Under the pieces are notes generated by a model. It was not told the origin of the DNA and did not search any database. It saw only the letters and a list, made by a program, of their open reading frames with translations. The translations under genes and the position numbers were made by a program. DNA of 64,000 nucleotides from an uncultured Muribaculaceae bacterium (GTDB lineage Bacteria; Bacteroidota; Bacteroidia; Bacteroidales; Muribaculaceae): positions 81,191 to 145,190 of the forward strand of contig CAJUQP010000005.1 in NCBI GenBank assembly GCA_910588245.1. Direction: 5' to 3'. Positions 26,069 to 35,793 of this stretch are shown here, piece after piece; the stretch's first letter is position 1; each line of letters opens with the position of its first letter.

Positions 26069-28258
26069 TCATTTGAAAAGCAGGGGTGCCATTTCCCTCA
26101 GAGAGCGGCGCCAGGTAAGGAATTCGTGAGCCGTGCCCTCCGATACGTAACTATGGGCGTTGTGTCCGGCAGCACGCAAAGCCTCGGCAGCCTTTGTCAC
26201 CCCATCGGGATTCTCCTTGCTTCCGCAGCTCATGAATATCATCCGCACCTGATCTTTGTTCTTGATGTCGTCAGGAGCATACGTGCCTCCGGAGAGCAAA
26301 CCATAGTAACCGAACACGTCGGGATAGGCAAGCGTACACATCTTAGTTTCCATGCCTCCCATCGACAGACCGGCCATAGCGCGGTAGCGCTTCGAGGCCT
26401 TTGTCTTAAAATGGCTGTCGATATAAGGAATAAGATCATCTACAAGCACTCGCTGGAACGCTGTCCAGTCATACTCATGCATGTGTCCCCAACGGCATTC
26501 GTTGGTCATGCCGTATGTGCAGACAATAATAAACGGTTCGCACTTACCTTCCGCAATCATGTTGTCCATGATGAGATTGGCTCTCCCCTGATTCATCCAC
26601 GCAGTTTCGTCTTCACCCCATCCGTGCTGCAGATAGAGCACCGGGAATTTTTTCTTTCCATCGTATGATGGAGGGAGATATACGAATGCTTTCGGACCTC
26701 CTTCACCGATCCAGTGGGGATTGTCGGAGGGAGTGTTCTTTGATGGGAAGTTCACCTCCACAACCTGTCCGTGAGGTACATCCTTGTATGCGAAGAAATC
26801 CTGATCGGGCGCCGGAATCTCGATACCGCTTTCCCAACGTACAGAACCATAATAGTCTTTGGCCCCCGGATCGTTGAACGTACCGCCGTCAACTGTGAGA
26901 TGATAATAGTGGAATCCCGGATCCATCGGGCCATCGGTAGTGCCTGTCCAGACACCCAGACTGTCTTTCTGCAGCACCGTACCGCCCGATCCGCCGAGAC
27001 CGAGGCTCACGATCACAGATTTGGCGTCCGGCGCCTCAACACGGAAACGCGCATAGCCCTGCGAGTTGACCATCGGATACTCCTGTCCCGGCTGATTTAG
27101 AGGAGAGGGACGGAAATCCTCCTTCACCACAGCATTGTCGAAAGCAGGATTGAAGTTCTTGATTGTGTAATACACTCTTTTCGGCTTGATGTCTTTGTCG
27201 AAAGGGAGAGGATAATTGTTGACCCCGATCCAGGAGTCAGCGTCAGAGAGATTCCAGAATGTGACGTTCTCAATCACGTCTTTGTGCTTTCGCATCACCC
27301 TGAACAGACGGGCATACTGCGCCTCGTGAAGAGTACGGATATACTGCGGCACTTCGCCTTCCTTACCTTTGCTGAACTGCAGCTGCCCACCCATTTCGTT
27401 ATTCGTGCGAAGGTCGAGTTCGGTGATGTGGATCTTGTCGACAATTGTGGAATATTTTTCTATGGCAGCCTCAAAATCTTCCATACTCGGGCTATAGATG
27501 TTGTAGTGCCCCTGCATACCGATACCGTCGATCGGTGCGCCGGCCTCCTTCATCTTCTTCACCATATTATATATACGGTCGCGCTTTGCCGGTTGTGCCG
27601 CGTTGTAGTCATTATAGAAAAGCTCGACATCAGGATCAGCCTCACGGGCGAACTGGAAAACCTTTACGATAAACTCCTCGCCACAAAGATCCATCATTTT
27701 GGTCTTTCGATACGGGCTCGGCTCCTCTTTCATCCAGGGCATCCGGCGTCCGCTTCCGTCTGCAATCGCCTCATTGAGCACATCCCATGCGTAGACAACG
27801 TCCTTGTAGCGGCCCACCACTGTATGTATGTGGTCGCGAAGACGCTGATAAAACACCTCCTTGGTCACAGGCTTGCCATTTTTGTCGGTAAACATCCAGT
27901 CTGCAAACTGGCTGTGCCAGGCCAGACAGTGGCCGCGCATCTTGACGCCATTCCGCCTGCACCAATCGGCGATGCTGTCGGCCGGTCCGAAATTCCAGAC
28001 TCCCTCCCGGGGATGAATCTCCCCGGGCTTCATGGCATTCTCGGCAGTGACACTGTTGAAGTTCTTCTTCACCACCGCCATCTGGTCGGGCGAAGCAACA
28101 TTGCGTATGTTCAACGCTACTCCTATGGAGAAGTAATCCTTGTAGGTATCCTTATAACCCGTAGGATCATCAATCTTGCGCATCTGCCCGGGTTGTGCGG
28201 ATGCTCCAATGACTGCACAGGCAATGTACAGACAGGAAAGTAATAAATTCCGTTTCAT
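26069..28258 (-). CDS. Bifunctional GH10 endo-1,4-beta-xylanase / CE1 esterase
   Basis: A 729-residue secreted enzyme. Start ATG 28258 is chosen for the signal peptide MKRNLLLSCLYIACAVIGAS; a further ATG 12 codons upstream lacks one. The GH10 domain spans about 35-375, with acid/base E in DVLNEAIAD (about 163) and nucleophile E in HITELDL (about 277). A small beta-sandwich linker (about 395-485) precedes the CE1 alpha/beta-hydrolase domain (about 500-729), with nucleophile GLSMGG (about S630) and catalytic H in TAHEFLTW (about 710). It should cleave xylan and remove acetyl or feruloyl groups. No SusC/SusD pair is nearby. A second frame at its 3' end stays open for another 24 codons. Confidence 0.95.
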   Translation of the reverse strand: MKRNLLLSCLYIACAVIGASAQPGQMRKIDDPTGYKDTYKDYFSIGVALNIRNVASPDQMAVVKKNFNSVTAENAMKPGEIHPREGVWNFGPADSIADWCRRNGVKMRGHCLAWHSQFADWMFTDKNGKPVTKEVFYQRLRDHIHTVVGRYKDVVYAWDVLNEAIADGSGRRMPWMKEEPSPYRKTKMMDLCGEEFIVKVFQFAREADPDVELFYNDYNAAQPAKRDRIYNMVKKMKEAGAPIDGIGMQGHYNIYSPSMEDFEAAIEKYSTIVDKIHITELDLRTNNEMGGQLQFSKGKEGEVPQYIRTLHEAQYARLFRVMRKHKDVIENVTFWNLSDADSWIGVNNYPLPFDKDIKPKRVYYTIKNFNPAFDNAVVKEDFRPSPLNQPGQEYPMVNSQGYARFRVEAPDAKSVIVSLGLGGSGGTVLQKDSLGVWTGTTDGPMDPGFHYYHLTVDGGTFNDPGAKDYYGSVRWESGIEIPAPDQDFFAYKDVPHGQVVEVNFPSKNTPSDNPHWIGEGGPKAFVYLPPSYDGKKKFPVLYLQHGWGEDETAWMNQGRANLIMDNMIAEGKCEPFIIVCTYGMTNECRWGHMHEYDWTAFQRVLVDDLIPYIDSHFKTKASKRYRAMAGLSMGGMETKMCTLAYPDVFGYYGLLSGGTYAPDDIKNKDQVRMIFMSCGSKENPDGVTKAAEALRAAGHNAHSYVSEGTAHEFLTWRRSLREMAPLLFK

Positions 28259-28351
28259 TTTATCAGTATTGTAGATATGTTTTAAGTCAGTCAAAGAATT
28301 TATTGTGGATTAAAAAAGGTACCCCCAGAAAAAATTTCAGCGGATACCCTA

Positions 28352-28359
28352 CAAATTTA
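28352..28359 (-). promoter_or_regulatory. -7 box upstream of xylanase-esterase
   Basis: TAAATTTG on the minus strand, 93 bp before the ATG at 28258, within an AT-rich stretch (28335-28400). No exact TTTG is present at the expected -33 distance. Confidence 0.45.
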
Positions 28360-28484
28360 GATAAAATTTGCGAAAATTTTACACTATGAGTGGATATTAA
28401 AACTTGTAATCTGATTAATAATATTTTATTACGCTCCGGGCAAATCTATCATTGATTCTCCCGGAGAAGTGTTAACAGATTTGA

Positions 28485-28603
28485 GGGTGATTAACTAATT
28501 GGGGTTACACCGTCCGAGACGGTTCTCTAATTCTCTTTACACGTTTCTGCCAGTTGATTGATTCGGTTTACAGATCAAGGTCTGTGAACTATTTCGCTTT
28601 ACA
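28485..28603 (-). mobile_element. IS21-like multiple terminal repeats (element remnant)
   Basis: On the minus strand four related ~20-bp words begin TGTAA at 28603, 28572, 28541 and 28509, spaced 31, 31 and 32 bp. The consensus is close to TGTAAASCGAATTAGTTAAC. Several spaced copies of a TGT-starting repeat at one end are characteristic of IS21-family elements. No istA or istB is present between here and the xylanase gene, so this would be a stranded end. The family assignment is inference from the layout. Confidence 0.5.
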
Positions 28604-28796
28604 CCATTTAGAGAATGGCGCCGAAGTTACATTCTCGCCATATCACCATCCGGGATTCCATGTGTGAGAGCATGTTGCAATCATAGGGACATCACAAAGC
28701 TATGTCTCTCCATATTTACAATATTTCTCCGACTGATTATGCAAAAACATCAGCCGAAAAACCTGTCAAAAGTAGCCCTATGTCCATCCTTCGTAT

Positions 28797-28937
28797 CTAC
28801 TTGATTGCCGTCATTGCATCAAGCAAATCCTGATAGCAGGTGACTTTGTGATAGCGCACATTTGCCGTCGACATCTCATTGAAGAGCTTGCCGCAGCACT
28901 CAATCTTGGCATTCTCGATAATTACAATGCGATTAAT
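28797..28937 (-). pseudogene. Orphan C-terminal tail of a type III restriction Res gene
   Basis: Minus-strand frame ending in TAG at 28797-28799 reads IENAKIECCGKLFNEM, then RYHKVTCYQDLLDAMTAIK. This aligns with the end of the intact Res protein next door (EKSKIECARRHFAS...VHSYQDLYNIVRGGK). A stop codon closes the frame at 28938-28940. It is the leftover 3' end of a divergent res allele, lying about 110 bp beyond the end of the present one. Confidence 0.65.
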
Positions 28938-29047
28938 TTACGTCACTTATTCAAATATGGTGTAAAAATATGCGATTTGGCTACATGACGTAAGTAAATA
29001 TCTGTTTAGCATCATTAATCTTGAGTCATCTTTTCAAATTTGATTTT

Positions 29048-32000
29048 TTATTTACCGCCTCGTACAATATTGTATAGATCCTGATAACTATGGACAACAT
29101 CGTATTTCACATTCGATAGAGAGAGAGAAGCAAAATGCCTTCGAGCACATTCAATCTTAGACTTCTCAGTTTCTCGAAGGTCCACATCGCGCATAGAACC
29201 TTTGGTCTCGGCAACGAAATAAACATGCTTAACACTGCCTTCCTTGAAAACAATGGCCCAGTCCGGATTATATTGACCTAAAGGAGTATTGATATAGAAT
29301 CCACGAGGTAACTTCGTGTAGACTTCTACATCTGTATTGTTTTCAAGCTGTTGAGCGAACTGCATCTCCGTTCCTTTACTATCTATGATCACCAGGTCAT
29401 ATAGTGATTTCTCACTCTCCATTGCATTATCTCCAACGACACCACGAACTTCGTCTACCGTAAACAGGTCAGTTTCGAACTTTTGGTCTGTTGGAGAATA
29501 AGAAATTTTCTTGATGACAGCAATGGCTTTGCAGTCATTTATGAGTGAAGCGACCTTAATGATAAATTCCTCAGGGTTAACTCTGAAAAGCATGAATTTT
29601 GCGGGACTTATACCTTGCAAAATCTTGATGATAGTTTTGCGGGTTAGACCGGTTTCCCTGACGAGATTACCTACAAGGTCATACTTCACAAACTTGCCAA
29701 CAGCTTCGTGAACTGTCTTGCGAACCGTATTGCCTTGTGTCATAGCAGAGGCGGTTTCCAGCGATTCTCTATCTCGTATAGATTCCAGTGAACCTTCGGT
29801 TATCTTAATGTGTATTTCAGTAACATTAAGGTGGAGGTCTATTTGTTCTATACACTTTTTAATCAGTTCTTCCGAACTAAAATCAACTGTATAGATGGAA
29901 CGTATATTGATTTGTTTCCATAGTTCAGCGAAACGGGAACGAGCAAATTTTTCGGAATCGAAATTTGCAATGCGGCGTTTTCGACCATCATTGGGTTTGG
30001 CAGCGTTGGGGTCAAATATGCCATCCAGAACTTTAGCGATAGCAGGCTTAAGAGATTCGTATTCGTCTCCGAAATCAAGAGAACCATTCCGTTTATCGTC
30101 GTAATACTTCGGAGTTAATACGCCATTGTCGTCAATATAATCTTTTCTTATGAGCCGATTATTGATTGCTCTCGCCATATCGGTGGTAACCTTTATAGAA
30201 TTACCACTCGTATCTGATAACACTCTGGCCTCGAAAAGTGCTGGCGTGACCACAGTTGGGCGGTATGCTACAGCTTCTGCAATTTCATGCTGAAGCTGTT
30301 TGGCGAAGATCTCGTAGCTCTCTGAAGCAATAACGGTCAAAATGTTGGTGTCAAAGACATGCTCACCAAGTACATCTTGGTCTTGTCGCTCACCATTCTT
30401 ATTGACACATAATCGCATTCCTCGTCCGACCTCTTGACGCTTCTTTGTAGTATTGTCACTATCTTTAAGTGTACATATTTGGAACACATTAGGATTATCC
30501 CAACCCTCTTTAAGGGCTGAGTGAGAGAATATAAAGCGGACAGGTTCACTAAAGGATAAAAGCTGTTCCTTATTTCTCATAATAAGGTCATAAGCTCGCA
30601 GGGCCTCCTCTCTACCTTTTTCTGTGCTCTCCTTGGTGTCAACCATTTTCCCTTTTTTGTCTTGGGAAAAATAGCCAGCATGAACGGCTGATGCCGGAGT
30701 GCTTTGTAAATATTTGGTATATTCGGGGGAGAAAAGGTCGATGTTCTCATTAAGAACATTGATATACTCCTCCTCGAAAATCTCAGCAAACCGACCATTG
30801 GAAGTTGCCGAGCCTGGCCCATATACGCGATAGTTTTCGACTTTATCTATAAAGAAAAGTGACAATACCTTAATGCCTTTTGGGAAAAGCATACGCTCAC
30901 GCTCAAAATGGCTTCGGATGGTTTCGCGTATTTGTTCGCGGCGAATAGCTTCTTCATGGACTTGACCGGTCATTGACCCCTCATAAAGCTTGGTTCCGTT
31001 AAGCAATTCTACAGTCCCGGCACGCCCGTCTATTCTTTGAATGACACAGCGGTCTCTGTATTCAGCAAGGTTCCCGCTTTGTTCATAGAGATCATATCCT
31101 TCACTTACAAGTCGAGTGACTTGTTTTGTACCGGTTGTGGTCTTTATGTCAAATGAGATACGAGCTTGGGGATTTCCTTTGCCGATGACAATTTCTTCGA
31201 GGCACAAGAAACCATTGGTTGCAGTAGATCCAACTTGCGAAATACCTTTGACTTCAATTTTCTTAACGAGCTTCCTATTGTAGGCGTCTATCGCATCGAG
31301 TCGGAAAACCATGTTATAGATGTCGCCGTCTCTATGCGTTGCTGAATAAAGTAGTGTCATCAACGGCATAAATAAGCGGAGTCCCTGACGGGTACGGTTA
31401 TTTTTATTAGCGCCGAGAACACTCTGAGGCTCATCGATTATCATAATCGGATGGGTCTTAGCGATTACATCTATAGGTTTGCGAGAACCAAATTCATCTC
31501 GGCGGTCAAAGATTATCCTTGAGGCTGAATTATTTGCGTTCTCGTCAAATGAACTGTTGAATGACTGCGTGTTTATAATCATGCAGTGCATTCCGCTGCC
31601 GGTAGCAAAAGCATCTATTTTTGAAAGATGCTTTGAGTTATAAACGAAGTATTGCATTCGTTTACCGTATTCATCGCTGAAATGGTCATCCATTGTTTGG
31701 AAGGACTTTAATACACCTTCCCTTATGGCGACTGACGGAACTACGATAACGAACTTAGTCCAGCCATAGAGCTTGTTAAGCTCATACATCGTTTTTATAT
31801 AGGTATAGGTCTTACCTGTACCGGTTTCCATTTCAACAGTAAGGTAGACATCTTGATTGTCTCCCTCAAAATACTCTATAGGCTTAAGCCCTTGAGTAAG
31901 TTGAACTGACCTGACGTTTTCAGTCAGCTGTGTACGGTCAAGCATTAATGGCGCGTTGGCGAAGCCATGTTCGCCATAATTGATCCTATCTTTGCCTACA

Positions 32001-32107
32001 TCGTGCAAAAATTCAGATGACTCAATATATGGTTGACCGCGAAAAGCGTCAGTTACCGCTTTTGCAGCTTCAGTCTGAAACCGTTGATGTTTATAGCGGA
32101 GTTTCAT
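29048..32107 (-). CDS. Type III restriction enzyme Res subunit
   Basis: A 1019-residue SF2 helicase-nuclease. The helicase core has Walker A ETGTGKTYTY (about 92-101), the DEAD-box variant IIDEPQS (about 223) and SATHRDG. The second RecA domain includes HSALKEGWDNPNVF and EVGRGMRL. The C-terminal PD-(D/E)xK nuclease is visible as NPDWAIVF and VAETKGS (about 940-966). With Mod it cuts unmodified DNA after ATP-dependent movement between two recognition sites. Its start overlaps the mod stop by 4 bp (ATGA). A divergent orphan res tail lies just downstream, implying past exchange of this gene. Confidence 0.94.
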   Translation of the reverse strand: MKLRYKHQRFQTEAAKAVTDAFRGQPYIESSEFLHDVGKDRINYGEHGFANAPLMLDRTQLTENVRSVQLTQGLKPIEYFEGDNQDVYLTVEMETGTGKTYTYIKTMYELNKLYGWTKFVIVVPSVAIREGVLKSFQTMDDHFSDEYGKRMQYFVYNSKHLSKIDAFATGSGMHCMIINTQSFNSSFDENANNSASRIIFDRRDEFGSRKPIDVIAKTHPIMIIDEPQSVLGANKNNRTRQGLRLFMPLMTLLYSATHRDGDIYNMVFRLDAIDAYNRKLVKKIEVKGISQVGSTATNGFLCLEEIVIGKGNPQARISFDIKTTTGTKQVTRLVSEGYDLYEQSGNLAEYRDRCVIQRIDGRAGTVELLNGTKLYEGSMTGQVHEEAIRREQIRETIRSHFERERMLFPKGIKVLSLFFIDKVENYRVYGPGSATSNGRFAEIFEEEYINVLNENIDLFSPEYTKYLQSTPASAVHAGYFSQDKKGKMVDTKESTEKGREEALRAYDLIMRNKEQLLSFSEPVRFIFSHSALKEGWDNPNVFQICTLKDSDNTTKKRQEVGRGMRLCVNKNGERQDQDVLGEHVFDTNILTVIASESYEIFAKQLQHEIAEAVAYRPTVVTPALFEARVLSDTSGNSIKVTTDMARAINNRLIRKDYIDDNGVLTPKYYDDKRNGSLDFGDEYESLKPAIAKVLDGIFDPNAAKPNDGRKRRIANFDSEKFARSRFAELWKQINIRSIYTVDFSSEELIKKCIEQIDLHLNVTEIHIKITEGSLESIRDRESLETASAMTQGNTVRKTVHEAVGKFVKYDLVGNLVRETGLTRKTIIKILQGISPAKFMLFRVNPEEFIIKVASLINDCKAIAVIKKISYSPTDQKFETDLFTVDEVRGVVGDNAMESEKSLYDLVIIDSKGTEMQFAQQLENNTDVEVYTKLPRGFYINTPLGQYNPDWAIVFKEGSVKHVYFVAETKGSMRDVDLRETEKSKIECARRHFASLSLSNVKYDVVHSYQDLYNIVRGGK

Positions 32108-34122
32108 ATAACGCGAATATTATTCATAGCTTCTTCGTCGCTCCATCCCAAGCGTTGCTTGAATTGCTCGAAGATGTTGATTTTGGAGGCATCTGAATGG
32201 AAGCAGCTATCGCGGAACAACACACGAAGTGGTGATTGGTCTGCGATAAAAGCGATTACTTTTTCTGATATGTTCTCTGCGAAACAAGCGACCAAGTCAC
32301 CATAGTTGATTGAATATACATCACATTCATCGATAGTAGACTTTGACATCGGCAAAGAGAGTTTAACTCCCCAATCGAGCATTGCCCCGAAAAGGAGATC
32401 AAGGTCTGTACGGTCTGGTTTTACATTGTCAAACAACAGTCCGAGGTCATCTTGGCGCAGCGCCGCAGGCTGGAAGTAAACATCCTGCATATTGCTGTCA
32501 TCAACCTTGAAAACTCGAAAGCCGGTATCGATTTGTTTATTTTGAGAGGTCGCGCACTTTGAGATAGTTTCCCCTACACGACGAATACGTTCCTTGGCAA
32601 GTTCTGTTAGTAGGTGAGGTTTATTATACTTGTCGAGAAAGCGTATCCCATTTTCGATAATGACTTTTGTAACATTATCAGCTTTCAGGAGCATTTCATC
32701 TAAATTTTCAGGAAGCTGAACAAGAATAAACTTTAATTTAGACTTATCTGTATGCTCTAAGCAATACTCCATTGTTGATTCCGCCGTTGTGGCAGAACCA
32801 GAAAAGAAGTCTAAAATAATATCTCCGTCTTCAATAATGAAGTTTGTGAGATATTTTATTAAGCTAACGGGTTTCGGATAGGAAAATACATCAGTATTAT
32901 CCATAATGGAATTGAGATGGGAACTTGCGTTCTCATTTGTTCCGACTCCATTATTAGGCTTATCTATTAATGGAGTTAGGATATTCTCTTTAATGAAGTT
33001 GGTCGGTCTCTTATAACCTTCTCCAGCTCGTATAAAACGAATAGAAAATTCGTCGGATTTAATTATAAAAGTTGTACCATCCTCGATTTCAGCCTTTAAG
33101 AAATCCTGGGACCATTTGAATTCGCCTTTTAATCGGAAATTAGTTGTGGCATATCCATCAACAATTTCGATATCGTCTAACAACTCAACTCTATTTTTAC
33201 AGTGAGCCTTATAGAGACCGTTAGGGAATTTGCTTGGTTTAAAGAAGACTTTGTCTTTATCAAATTCCAAAACGGTTATAGGGTTGCCAGAATTTAATAA
33301 TGGAGCATCACCTCCATCTAAAGCTACACCATTGTATTTTATACTACTTTTGTTTTTTTCGTAGCATAAAATATATTCATTTGTCTTACGCGATTTTGTC
33401 GCAAGAGAAGGAGGGGTTGACGTTTTAACCCATGAGAAGACTTCTATGAAATTATCGGCACCGAAAATCTCATTACAAATTTTTTGCAAATTATCTAATT
33501 CTTCAACGCCAATGGAGATGAATATAACTCCATTTTCTGTCAATAAACACCGGGCTATAAGTAGACGAGAGTAAATCATAGAACACCAATCCGAGTGGAA
33601 ACGGCCTTTGGTGTCTAAATTCTTACGGTAGCGATTGCCCAATTCATCAGTATCGCCTTGCTCTTTATCATGTTGCTCGGCAGACTGGGCAAAATTGTCA
33701 TTATAAATAAAATCATTACCAGTGTTATAGGGAGGGTCAATATATATCATTTTGACCTTTCCCATGTAGGATTTCTGTAGGAGCTTCAGAACATCGAGAT
33801 TGTCACCTTCAATGTAGAGATTTTGAGTAGTGTCCCAATTAACGCTCTCACTGGGATAAGGGCGGAGTGTCTTACGAATGGAGCGGGCGGCTTCACGGCG
33901 AGCCTCGGCTTTTCCAGGCCAAGAGAATTGATAAAATTCATCGCCCGTTTCAACTGTTGCATCGCCAAGCAACTGACGTAGCACATCAAAGTTTACAACT
34001 TGATGCACCTTACCGGCAGCCCCTTTCGCCTCGGTGAAGCATGAGGGCGCAATTTGGTACAGCAAATCAAGATTGATTTGCGCACCATCAGCGCTTTGGA
34101 GTGATAATTTTTCAGGTGTCAT
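32104..34122 (-). CDS. Type III DNA methyltransferase Mod subunit
   Basis: A 672-residue beta-class N6-adenine methyltransferase. The catalytic motif IDPPYNTGNDF comes first (about 125-135), and the SAM-binding motif DFFSGSATTAEST comes later (about 432-444), the order expected of Mod proteins. The region between about 170 and 420 contains the target recognition domain, which sets specificity and is usually the variable part. It protects host DNA and recognises the site for Res. It is coupled to res (4-bp overlap) and lies 11 bp after the DUF4391 gene. Confidence 0.95.
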   Translation of the reverse strand: MTPEKLSLQSADGAQINLDLLYQIAPSCFTEAKGAAGKVHQVVNFDVLRQLLGDATVETGDEFYQFSWPGKAEARREAARSIRKTLRPYPSESVNWDTTQNLYIEGDNLDVLKLLQKSYMGKVKMIYIDPPYNTGNDFIYNDNFAQSAEQHDKEQGDTDELGNRYRKNLDTKGRFHSDWCSMIYSRLLIARCLLTENGVIFISIGVEELDNLQKICNEIFGADNFIEVFSWVKTSTPPSLATKSRKTNEYILCYEKNKSSIKYNGVALDGGDAPLLNSGNPITVLEFDKDKVFFKPSKFPNGLYKAHCKNRVELLDDIEIVDGYATTNFRLKGEFKWSQDFLKAEIEDGTTFIIKSDEFSIRFIRAGEGYKRPTNFIKENILTPLIDKPNNGVGTNENASSHLNSIMDNTDVFSYPKPVSLIKYLTNFIIEDGDIILDFFSGSATTAESTMEYCLEHTDKSKLKFILVQLPENLDEMLLKADNVTKVIIENGIRFLDKYNKPHLLTELAKERIRRVGETISKCATSQNKQIDTGFRVFKVDDSNMQDVYFQPAALRQDDLGLLFDNVKPDRTDLDLLFGAMLDWGVKLSLPMSKSTIDECDVYSINYGDLVACFAENISEKVIAFIADQSPLRVLFRDSCFHSDASKINIFEQFKQRLGWSDEEAMNNIRVI

Positions 34123-34133
34123 ATATTGAACAT

Positions 34134-34820
34134 TTACTTTCTTATGTCTAAGAGTTTATTTCCCAACTCTGAAATATTTCGCTTTAGTAAGCGTACTTGA
34201 GAATTTAGTTCAACTTGACGATTAAACTGCTTCTCGTTTCTTACACGTTTTTGTAGGTTCTCTAATTCGCGCTTCATTTTAACCAGGCGAGTTTCAAGGT
34301 CTTGAATTTCTTTTATTGATGCGGAACTATCAATTTGATAACCCATCATCTGACTGAAGAAATTGAGATATATCTTGTCAAGGTCGAAACCATCAATCTT
34401 TAGAGGGCGATTAGCAAGATTGACCCCAGTCAATAATCTACTAACCTCACGTATCCATTTAATGCTGCCGGTAACTACAGACCGACGCTTATGTTGCATA
34501 AGCAGATCATAATGGTTGCCGTGTTGAATGATATAAATAGTATGACGAGGTATTAGGTCATCAATGCCGCAAAACGGATTAATTGAGTAATTATCTGTTT
34601 TGCATTGGAACAGAAAAACATCAATCTCCTTGACCTCGTCACCATCGTTTATGTTTAAGGTGTCTGGGCGAAGAACATAGAGTAATCTTATCTGTTCAAA
34701 TTCATCTGCAAGCAGTGTTCGTATTGCCGTAGGCGTAGAACTTGCTTTGACAAACTGAACCTTAGGAATCAGTCTGTCAACGATAGTCGTTGCCGGGAAT
34801 TGGAGCAGATTGTTCATCAT
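34134..34820 (-). CDS. DUF4391 family protein
   Basis: A 228-residue protein starting LLQFPATTIVDRLIPKVQF after MMNN, the conserved start of DUF4391. The first ~160 residues are alpha/beta with FLFQCKTDNYSINPFCGIDD (about 85-104). The C-terminal ~55 residues (EIQDLETRLVKMKRELENLQ onward) form a coiled coil. The biochemical role is unknown. The family is usually found between an SNF2-type helicase and a type III-like Mod/Res pair, as here. The start overlaps the DUF4238 stop by 4 bp, so it is translationally coupled within the five-gene operon. Confidence 0.82.
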   Translation of the reverse strand: MMNNLLQFPATTIVDRLIPKVQFVKASSTPTAIRTLLADEFEQIRLLYVLRPDTLNINDGDEVKEIDVFLFQCKTDNYSINPFCGIDDLIPRHTIYIIQHGNHYDLLMQHKRRSVVTGSIKWIREVSRLLTGVNLANRPLKIDGFDLDKIYLNFFSQMMGYQIDSSASIKEIQDLETRLVKMKRELENLQKRVRNEKQFNRQVELNSQVRLLKRNISELGNKLLDIRK

Positions 34821-35791
34821 TGGATATGTAATAATTGATTAATTTGGAAGCACACATTCGCATGTTCAAAGTTCTGCGATTTAGAAAAAACATATTTCTT
34901 TGCACAACCATATCTGATAATGTTATAATGACGCAATTCATCTTCTGTACATGGTATAATAGCGTCATTATATTTGGCCATATTAGCGAAATATTCTTTA
35001 TCATATATGGATAGAGTGAAATATGGATTTAACGTCCAAGACACTTCAGCTCCGTACTGGTTAAGTCCCATGAGCGTTTGCCTAACTTCTCCCTTGTAAT
35101 GTGGAGTTACATGCACTGGATTATCTGATGCAAAGAAATCTCCATTTGGAGAATAATGGTATATCCAAATATTGTCAGCCAATGCATTCATCATTAACGA
35201 AATTAGATCTTCATTCATAAATGACAACATGGCATGTGTAAAAGTCGCATCTTCATAAAACTTATCACTGCCATTTAATAACTCTTTTGCGCCAGGAGTT
35301 TCTTGAAGATTATTTCGCGTTATAAAGCCTCTTACCTGACTATCAATATCATCAATCAGTTTGAAGTCATACTCTCGAATATTCGGGTGTCTCAAGAATT
35401 GAATAACCAACTGTTTTGCAAGATATTGTTTCACCATTTTGGGCAAGCACAATCCATTACAATTATCAGCTATCGTAGCGGTTAAATGCTTTTCCATAAA
35501 AACTAATAACCGAGATAATTCGGTTTCGATACGTTTCGCAAAATAATATGTTTCCAAATACAGTTCATCAACATTTGCATTTTGCGAAGTATTAAAACTC
35601 AATTTATAGAAAAAGTATTTACCGCAAACATCATCTACGGATTTAGGATATGTTTTACCAGTTTGTTTATCAAAGGCATAAACAAAATAATCCTTCTTGT
35701 TATGACAATTTTTTGGAAACCCAAATTGCCGCAGATAGCACTGCGGTACATAGTGATGAAAAGTATTGGGACGCTTCTTTTGCTTACTCAT
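34817..35791 (-). CDS. DUF4238 family protein
   Basis: A 324-residue protein with the DUF4238 marks: FHHYVPQCYLRQFG at the N-terminus (about 11-24) and GDFFASDNPVHVTP (about 220-233). The family is common in defence islands and mobile DNA and is of unproven function; the conserved HHYVPQ and SDNP motifs suggest an enzyme active site. It is inserted between the helicase (2 bp gap) and DUF4391 (4-bp overlap). Its composition is AT-richer than the helicase gene. It may be a guest gene in an otherwise four-gene helicase-DUF4391-Mod-Res operon. Confidence 0.8.
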   Translation of the reverse strand: MSKQKKRPNTFHHYVPQCYLRQFGFPKNCHNKKDYFVYAFDKQTGKTYPKSVDDVCGKYFFYKLSFNTSQNANVDELYLETYYFAKRIETELSRLLVFMEKHLTATIADNCNGLCLPKMVKQYLAKQLVIQFLRHPNIREYDFKLIDDIDSQVRGFITRNNLQETPGAKELLNGSDKFYEDATFTHAMLSFMNEDLISLMMNALADNIWIYHYSPNGDFFASDNPVHVTPHYKGEVRQTLMGLNQYGAEVSWTLNPYFTLSIYDKEYFANMAKYNDAIIPCTEDELRHYNIIRYGCAKKYVFSKSQNFEHANVCFQINQLLHIQ

Positions 35792-35793
35792 AA

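Noticed and set aside
28472..28640. Possible CRISPR array from the 31-bp periodicity
   Set aside because: Repeats are short, degenerate and only four in number, with no cas genes; the layout fits a transposon end better.
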